Source: Flavobacteriaceae bacterium (GTDB taxonomy: Bacteria > Bacteroidota > Bacteroidia > Flavobacteriales > Flavobacteriaceae). Taken from it: DNA of 6,786 nucleotides. Below are positions 1 to 3,822 of this stretch, one piece after another. The DNA lies in NCBI GenBank assembly GCA_002714815.1, contig PAYI01000044.1, positions 7,368 through 14,153 on the forward strand, given 5' to 3'. The notes below the pieces were generated by a model that searched no databases, was not told the DNA's origin, and saw only the letters and a list, made by a program, of their open reading frames with translations. Made by a program: the position numbers and the translations under genes. Within the stretch, counting starts at the first letter, position 1; each line of letters opens with the position of its first letter.

Positions 1-903
1 TCGCGCATTGCAAGCCTCATTATAGCCTATCTCTGGATCCGGGTTTGCCATTGCAAAAACAATTGGGTTTGAAGACATCTTTTTAAGCATCTTAGGAGTC
101 AGAATATTAGGTTGTGATAAACCAATAAACACGTCAGCATTATAAATTGCTTCATCTAAGGTTTTTAAAGAAAGTGTTGTGGCAAATTGAGCTTTTTCAG
201 AAGTTAGGTTATTACGATTTTTTTGAATCACTCCCTTGCTATCTAACATGACAATATTCTCAGTTTTTGCTCCAAATGATAGATATAACTTAGTGCATGA
301 AATGGCTGCAGCTCCTGCTCCAGAAACGACAATTTTGACATTTTCTATCTTCTTATTTGCAAGTTCTAAGGCATTAATTAGAGCAGCAGCTGAAATAATA
401 GCTGTACCATGTTGATCGTCATGCATTACAGGTATATCAAGTTCCATCTTCAGTCTACGCTCAATCTCAAAAGCCTCAGGAGATTTAATATCCTCAAGAT
501 TAATACCTCCAAATGTTGGTGCTATAGTTTTAACTGCTTCAATAAATTTTTCAGGATCTTTAGCATCTAGTTCAATATCAAAAACATCAATGCCAGCAAA
601 TATTTTAAATAGTAAGGCTTTTCCTTCCATTACTGGTTTTGAAGCATCAGGCCCAATATCTCCAAGTCCTAGGACAGCCGTCCCGTTAGATATTACAGCA
701 ACAAGATTCCCTTTATTAGTATATTTATAAACATCAGATTTTTTTTTCTCAATTTCGATACACGGAATCGCAACGCCTGGAGAATAGGCCAATGCTAAAT
801 CCCGCTGTGTATTGTAACTTTTCGTAGGTACAACTTTTGTTTTACCTGGCATAGGTTTGGCATGATAAACTAATGCAGCTCTTCTTTGTTGTTCATTTGC
901 CAT
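1..903 (-). CDS. maeB: NADP-dependent malic enzyme, MaeB type, N-terminal part (C-terminus outside window)
   Basis: Oxidative decarboxylation of malate to pyruvate and CO2 with NAD(P)+, a cytoplasmic anaplerotic reaction. I translated it by hand: 301 codons are open from ATG at 903 to the window edge with no stop. Visible are YSPGVAIPC (residues 40-48, with the likely general-acid Tyr40), the glycine-rich NGTAVLGLGDIGP stretch (73-85) leading to KPVMEGK (Lys95, likely catalytic lysine), divalent-metal ligand motifs NLEDI (E137/D138) and HDDQHGTA (D162/D163), then the dinucleotide-binding SGAGAAA (194-200) and MANPDPE (285-291). The start fits the family (MANEQQRRAALVYHAKP). Bacteroidota MaeB proteins are usually about 750-770 residues and carry a C-terminal phosphotransacetylase-like domain; that part, if present, is beyond base 1. 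A run of nine A residues on the coding strand (739-747) encodes part of a KKK stretch. It follows the MFS gene after 45 bp on the same strand, so read-through transcription is possible. Family certain; cofactor preference and the fused domain are inferred. Confidence 0.95.
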   Translation of the reverse strand, partial: MANEQQRRAALVYHAKPMPGKTKVVPTKSYNTQRDLALAYSPGVAIPCIEIEKKKSDVYKYTNKGNLVAVISNGTAVLGLGDIGPDASKPVMEGKALLFKIFAGIDVFDIELDAKDPEKFIEAVKTIAPTFGGINLEDIKSPEAFEIERRLKMELDIPVMHDDQHGTAIISAAALINALELANKKIENVKIVVSGAGAAAISCTKLYLSFGAKTENIVMLDSKGVIQKNRNNLTSEKAQFATTLSLKTLDEAIYNADVFIGLSQPNILTPKMLKKMSSNPIVFAMANPDPEIGYNEACNAR

Positions 904-948
904 AAGATTAATTTTAAAGGTAAAATGAAATTACTTAATTAAATTGAA
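904..948 (-). other. 45-bp spacer between MFS gene and maeB
   Basis: Very AT-rich spacer with the 8-bp palindrome TTAATTAA at 935-942. I see no GC-rich hairpin followed by a T tract, so no terminator separates the MFS gene from maeB. No Shine-Dalgarno motif precedes the maeB ATG, as is usual in Bacteroidota. The coding strand has a TAATTTCA that partly resembles the Bacteroidota -7 element (TAnnTTTG), but no TTTG lies at the right distance upstream, so I do not call a promoter. Co-transcription of maeB with the upstream genes is possible but not shown. Confidence 0.5.
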
Positions 949-2307
949 TTAATCTCTTTTTGGTAGTTTAACAAATAAAGAAAAAATTCCTCCTAGAATA
1001 ATAAAAATTCCAGCCAGTCGGATAATATTTATGGGGTTTTTTCCTAAAAAATCATAAATAAAGTATTGTACTGAGAAAATTTGTATAATCATAGGTATAA
1101 CTATGAACATATTAAAAATTCCCATATAAATTCCTGTTTTACCATAAGGAATAGATGCAGCTAACATCTGATATGGCATAGCCATCATTGAGGCCCAAGT
1201 AATACCAAGACCAAAAGAAAATAAATAAATTTGAGATACAATAATCCCTTCTCCAAATGGAAGTACAAATAAGATATCTGTATCGTTAAGATATGGCATA
1301 GATAATAAACCTATACCTCCTATTACTAGACTGATGAAATGTAATTTTTTAGCGCCTAATTTTTTAGCTATAGGTATCATCAAAAAAGCAATAGAAAAAC
1401 AGATAATATTATAAGTGCCATTTAAATTTCCTGTCAAAAGTTGAGCTTGATTAAAGTATGAAGTTGATTGATCTAAAGTTCCATAGAGAGATAGAGAGAG
1501 TGCAGATGTTAAATATTGCCAATAACAAAACATAGCATACCAAGGGAAAAACATAACTGGTATAAGTTGTTTCATTGGCAAGGGCATTTCTTTAAATGCA
1601 ATAATAATCTCTCTAAATGTTTTAACAACCAAGTTTTCTTTAGATTTAGCAAACTTTATAGCCTTAATTTCCTCTAATGTTGGAGGATATTCAGAGGTTG
1701 TAAATACAGTAATTAAAATCGTTAGCGTAGAAGCAACAGCTCCAATTAAAAAAGCCCAATAAGTAGAAACTGGGATTCCATTATCCATTTTGTCAGTTAA
1801 AGCTAAAATTCCAAAAGAAACTAAAATAGCCGGAGTGAAATTTGCTAGTGTAGTTCCTAGACCTGTAAAGAAGCTTTGTACTAAAAAACCAAATGAAAAT
1901 TGTTTTTCAGGTAGTTTATCTGAAATAAAAGCACGATAGGGCTCTAATGCAATATTATTTGCAGCGTCCAATATCCATAATAGGCTTGCTGCCATCCAAA
2001 TAGAACTAGAATAAGGCATTGCAATCAATGCTATACTAGCTATGACAGCACCAATAAGAAAAAAAGGCTTTCTTCTTCCAAACTTTGAAGACCAAGTCCC
2101 ATCACTTATAGCTCCTACTATTGGTTGAACTACTAGTCCTGTAACTGGTCCTGCTAACCAAAGTAAAGGTAATTCAGATTCTTCGGCACCCAAGTACTTA
2201 TAAATAGCACTCATATTGCTCTGTTGCAATCCAAAACTAAATTGTACCCCAAAAAAGCCAAAATTCATTGTAAGGATTTGCCAAAAGTTAAGGTGCTTTT
2301 TTTGCAT
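949..2307 (-). CDS. MFS transporter, GPH/SLC45-like (sugar:cation symporter type)
   Basis: A 452-residue inner-membrane permease with about 12 hydrophobic segments (roughly residues 12-32, 48-68, 82-100, 103-123, 140-162, 181-203, 247-267, 295-315, 322-340, 355-375, 389-411, 428-446) and a charged central loop near 205-245, the classic 6+6 MFS layout. The loop after TM2 reads QPIVGAISDG then FGRRKPFFLIG (residues 61-86), the motif-A variant of plant sucrose transporters, SLC45 proteins and bacterial maltose/sucrose permeases. TM4 has LDAANNIALEPYRAFISD (113-130), with D114, E122 and R125 as plausible proton or substrate residues. The second half repeats the pattern with MPYQMLAASIPYGKTGIYMG (377-396). 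In Flavobacteriia, relatives are often found near alpha-glucan genes and annotated as maltose transporters; none of those partners is in this window, so the substrate is open. The ATG at 2307 overlaps the previous stop by one base and sits at the normal distance before TM1. Stop TAA at 951-949. Confidence 0.85.
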   Translation of the reverse strand: MQKKHLNFWQILTMNFGFFGVQFSFGLQQSNMSAIYKYLGAEESELPLLWLAGPVTGLVVQPIVGAISDGTWSSKFGRRKPFFLIGAVIASIALIAMPYSSSIWMAASLLWILDAANNIALEPYRAFISDKLPEKQFSFGFLVQSFFTGLGTTLANFTPAILVSFGILALTDKMDNGIPVSTYWAFLIGAVASTLTILITVFTTSEYPPTLEEIKAIKFAKSKENLVVKTFREIIIAFKEMPLPMKQLIPVMFFPWYAMFCYWQYLTSALSLSLYGTLDQSTSYFNQAQLLTGNLNGTYNIICFSIAFLMIPIAKKLGAKKLHFISLVIGGIGLLSMPYLNDTDILFVLPFGEGIIVSQIYLFSFGLGITWASMMAMPYQMLAASIPYGKTGIYMGIFNMFIVIPMIIQIFSVQYFIYDFLGKNPINIIRLAGIFIILGGIFSLFVKLPKRD

Positions 2308-2309
2308 TA
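2305..2309 (-). promoter_or_regulatory. TAATG stop/start overlap (translational coupling)
   Basis: On the coding strand the stop TAA of the haloperoxidase-like gene (2309-2307) shares its last A with the ATG of the MFS gene (2307-2305). No Shine-Dalgarno-like sequence is visible just upstream (coding strand ATTACATCTAAT). Termination-reinitiation is the simplest way for ribosomes to reach the second start, so the two proteins are probably made together in linked amounts. The overlap is seen directly; the coupling is inferred. Confidence 0.8.
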
Positions 2310-3665
2310 ATTAGATGTAATAACTGATGCTATTGAATTTTTTTTGGTTTTAATTTTTCTTACAACATAGTCACCTACTTTCTCCCCCTGTAATACTCCT
2401 TCTGTAATGGCCATCATATAATGAATACCACCATATAATCTTGATATAGCTGCCTCCTCTGAAGCATGGATAAATGAATTATATCTTCGCTGAGGAAGAC
2501 CATAAGCTAATTCTGTGGTATCTATAAATTTAAAATTATCACCATATAATTTAGTTAAAGTCACTGCTGCAGCTCTTGAAATTACCGAATGACCACTAGT
2601 ATATTCTGGAAAAGGAGGTGTTTGTAATAAAGGTAACCACTCTTCATCGTAGAATTGATTAATTAAAGTTTCAGGGCGCACAACAAGAGTTTTCCATTTT
2701 TCATCCCAACAACTTATAAAAGCATCATAAAGAGCTATTGATACATTCGTAAAGGCATTGATTGTATCTCCAAAGGAGCTTTTAGCTTTACGAGAAGCAA
2801 CCGCAGTAATTCCAATCCAGTGACCTCCTGGAGTAATTTTTTTTGTAGCAAACATAGCATGGCCTTTGTGATGAGTGACATATGGATTACAATCCCAAAA
2901 TTTTGCAATTTCAATTTGCTCATCTGTAAGATTATTTGTGATCTCAAAAACTTCCATTAATTGTCTTTGAAAAGGACTCCCTTTTTTCAGATTAAAAGGT
3001 AAGGGTTCCTTTGGGGGAAACTGATCAGAAGAATCCAATACCATGGTGCGAATTTGTTTCCAATGAGGTTCAATACCATCCATATAATCTGGAGGTGTAG
3101 GCTTCCAAAATCGATCATTTTCTTTTATTGTGTATTTCGGATAGGTACGGGTCTGACTATACATATCTTCTGATGCCCATTCTAAAATTGCTTCTGCAAC
3201 TTCTTCTCCATAGGCTTTAGAAGCTGATATAATTCTTTTTGGAACTTTAATTTCTTCTAATGTTTTTTGAAACTCATTTTGAAAAGCTTCCATTTTTTTT
3301 TCTGAAAAAATCAGTGCTTTACCAACTATATTGAAAGAAAATAAAGCTGCTAAATTTGAATTTATATCTTGATTTTCTGATTTTGGTATTTCATTTAATT
3401 CATTTACCTGTCCTACTAAAGAATTATATTTATCAGGTTCATGGTTTGCTATAATCTGATATGCTGCAATAGTTGGATACAGATAGACTCTTGAAGCTAC
3501 AGGGGGGGAAAAGATGTCATAAACAATAATGTCAGTAAGGTTTTGCATAGCGGCCTGAAATAATTCAGGATCATTGAGTTTTTCTTTGTAAAGAGTATTT
3601 CTAGTCTCAGAACAAGATATTTGCAAGGCAATAAGGGTAAATAAAATAAATTTCAAAGGTTTCAT
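2307..3665 (-). CDS. Vanadium-dependent haloperoxidase / PAP2-superfamily lipoprotein
   Basis: A 452-residue precursor. Residues 1-18 form a lipoprotein signal (positive start MKPLK, hydrophobic core, lipobox LQISC with Cys18), so the mature protein is probably lipid-anchored in the envelope. The rest is helical and matches the bacterial vanadium haloperoxidase branch of the PAP2 fold. The oxyanion pocket is visible as KX6RP (K323, R330-P331), TSGH in place of the usual PSGH (S357, G358, H359) and SRX5H (R409, H415). The region before it, FWDCNPYVTHHKGHAMFATK (256-275), is also typical of the family. The Asp that often follows the third-motif His at +4 is Ala419 here. Known activities of the fold are H2O2-dependent halide oxidation with vanadate bound, or phosphomonoester hydrolysis; sequence alone does not separate them. 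The ATG at 3665 gives a clean signal peptide. It is translationally coupled to the downstream MFS permease and follows the FG-GAP protein after 157 bp. A run of seven C (coding strand, 3508-3502) lies early in the gene. Confidence 0.87.
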   Translation of the reverse strand: MKPLKFILFTLIALQISCSETRNTLYKEKLNDPELFQAAMQNLTDIIVYDIFSPPVASRVYLYPTIAAYQIIANHEPDKYNSLVGQVNELNEIPKSENQDINSNLAALFSFNIVGKALIFSEKKMEAFQNEFQKTLEEIKVPKRIISASKAYGEEVAEAILEWASEDMYSQTRTYPKYTIKENDRFWKPTPPDYMDGIEPHWKQIRTMVLDSSDQFPPKEPLPFNLKKGSPFQRQLMEVFEITNNLTDEQIEIAKFWDCNPYVTHHKGHAMFATKKITPGGHWIGITAVASRKAKSSFGDTINAFTNVSIALYDAFISCWDEKWKTLVVRPETLINQFYDEEWLPLLQTPPFPEYTSGHSVISRAAAVTLTKLYGDNFKFIDTTELAYGLPQRRYNSFIHASEEAAISRLYGGIHYMMAITEGVLQGEKVGDYVVRKIKTKKNSIASVITSN

Positions 3666-3707
3666 AACATCAATCTTACTGGTTTATTACTCTTCTTGTA
3701 GAATTAA

Positions 3708-3726
3708 TATTTATTAATAATAAATA
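3708..3726. repeat. AT palindrome, 8-bp arms with 3-bp spacer
   Basis: TATTTATT (3708-3715) and AATAAATA (3719-3726) are exact reverse complements separated by AAT. The centre lies about 52 bp upstream of the ATG at 3665, a suitable place for a regulator-binding site. Being pure A/T in an AT-rich spacer, it could easily arise by chance. Confidence 0.35.
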
Positions 3727-3790
3727 CAGTATTTCACACATTATATTTACATGATTAAAAATAGTACTTTTCAATTAATTAAGTTGTTTT

Positions 3791-3822
3791 AAGGGCAGGG
3801 TTTTAAAATTTATAACACCCTT
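3791..3822. terminator. Weak inverted repeat after the FG-GAP gene, possible terminator
   Basis: Two overlapping pairings are possible. AAGGG (3791-3795) pairs with CCCTT (3818-3822), and AGGGT (3797-3801) pairs with ACCCT (3817-3821), the latter extendable past one mismatch. It begins immediately downstream of the TAA at 3825-3823. On the coding strand no T run follows, so it is not a classic intrinsic terminator for this gene; on the plus strand a short T run follows but no plus-strand gene exists. It might act as an RNA stabilising or attenuating hairpin. Confidence 0.25.

Larger units (their letters stand above)
3666..3822 (-). other. AT-rich intergenic region between the FG-GAP and haloperoxidase-like genes
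   Basis: This 157-bp gap is the only one in the window large enough for a promoter. It begins just after the FG-GAP stop with an inverted repeat (3791-3822) and holds an AT palindrome at 3708-3726. A TATAAT-like hexamer occurs on the coding strand at 3745-3740, with TTGAAA at 3774-3769, but the spacing is 23 bp, and there is no convincing Bacteroidota TTTG / TAnnTTTG pair. A promoter for the haloperoxidase-MFS pair is plausible from position only. No open reading frame or RNA gene is seen here. Confidence 0.45.

Noticed and set aside
739..747. Run of nine A/T in the malic enzyme gene as a phase-variable site
   Set aside because: It encodes part of a Lys run in a central metabolic enzyme, and A/T runs of this length are common in AT-rich genomes; the frame is intact.
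1..903. Malic enzyme as a broken or truncated pseudogene
   Set aside because: The frame is open to the window edge with all N-terminal and metal/dinucleotide motifs intact, so it is cut by the window and not damaged.
2735..2947. 70-codon open frame on the minus strand
   Set aside because: Lies wholly inside the haloperoxidase-like gene in another frame on the same strand; no family resemblance and the host gene is well supported.
3740..3774. Possible sigma70-like promoter (TTGAAA and TATAAT, coding strand)
   Set aside because: The 23-bp spacing is too long for sigma70-type recognition and the elements do not match the Bacteroidota TTTG / TAnnTTTG pattern; such hexamers are expected by chance in AT-rich DNA.
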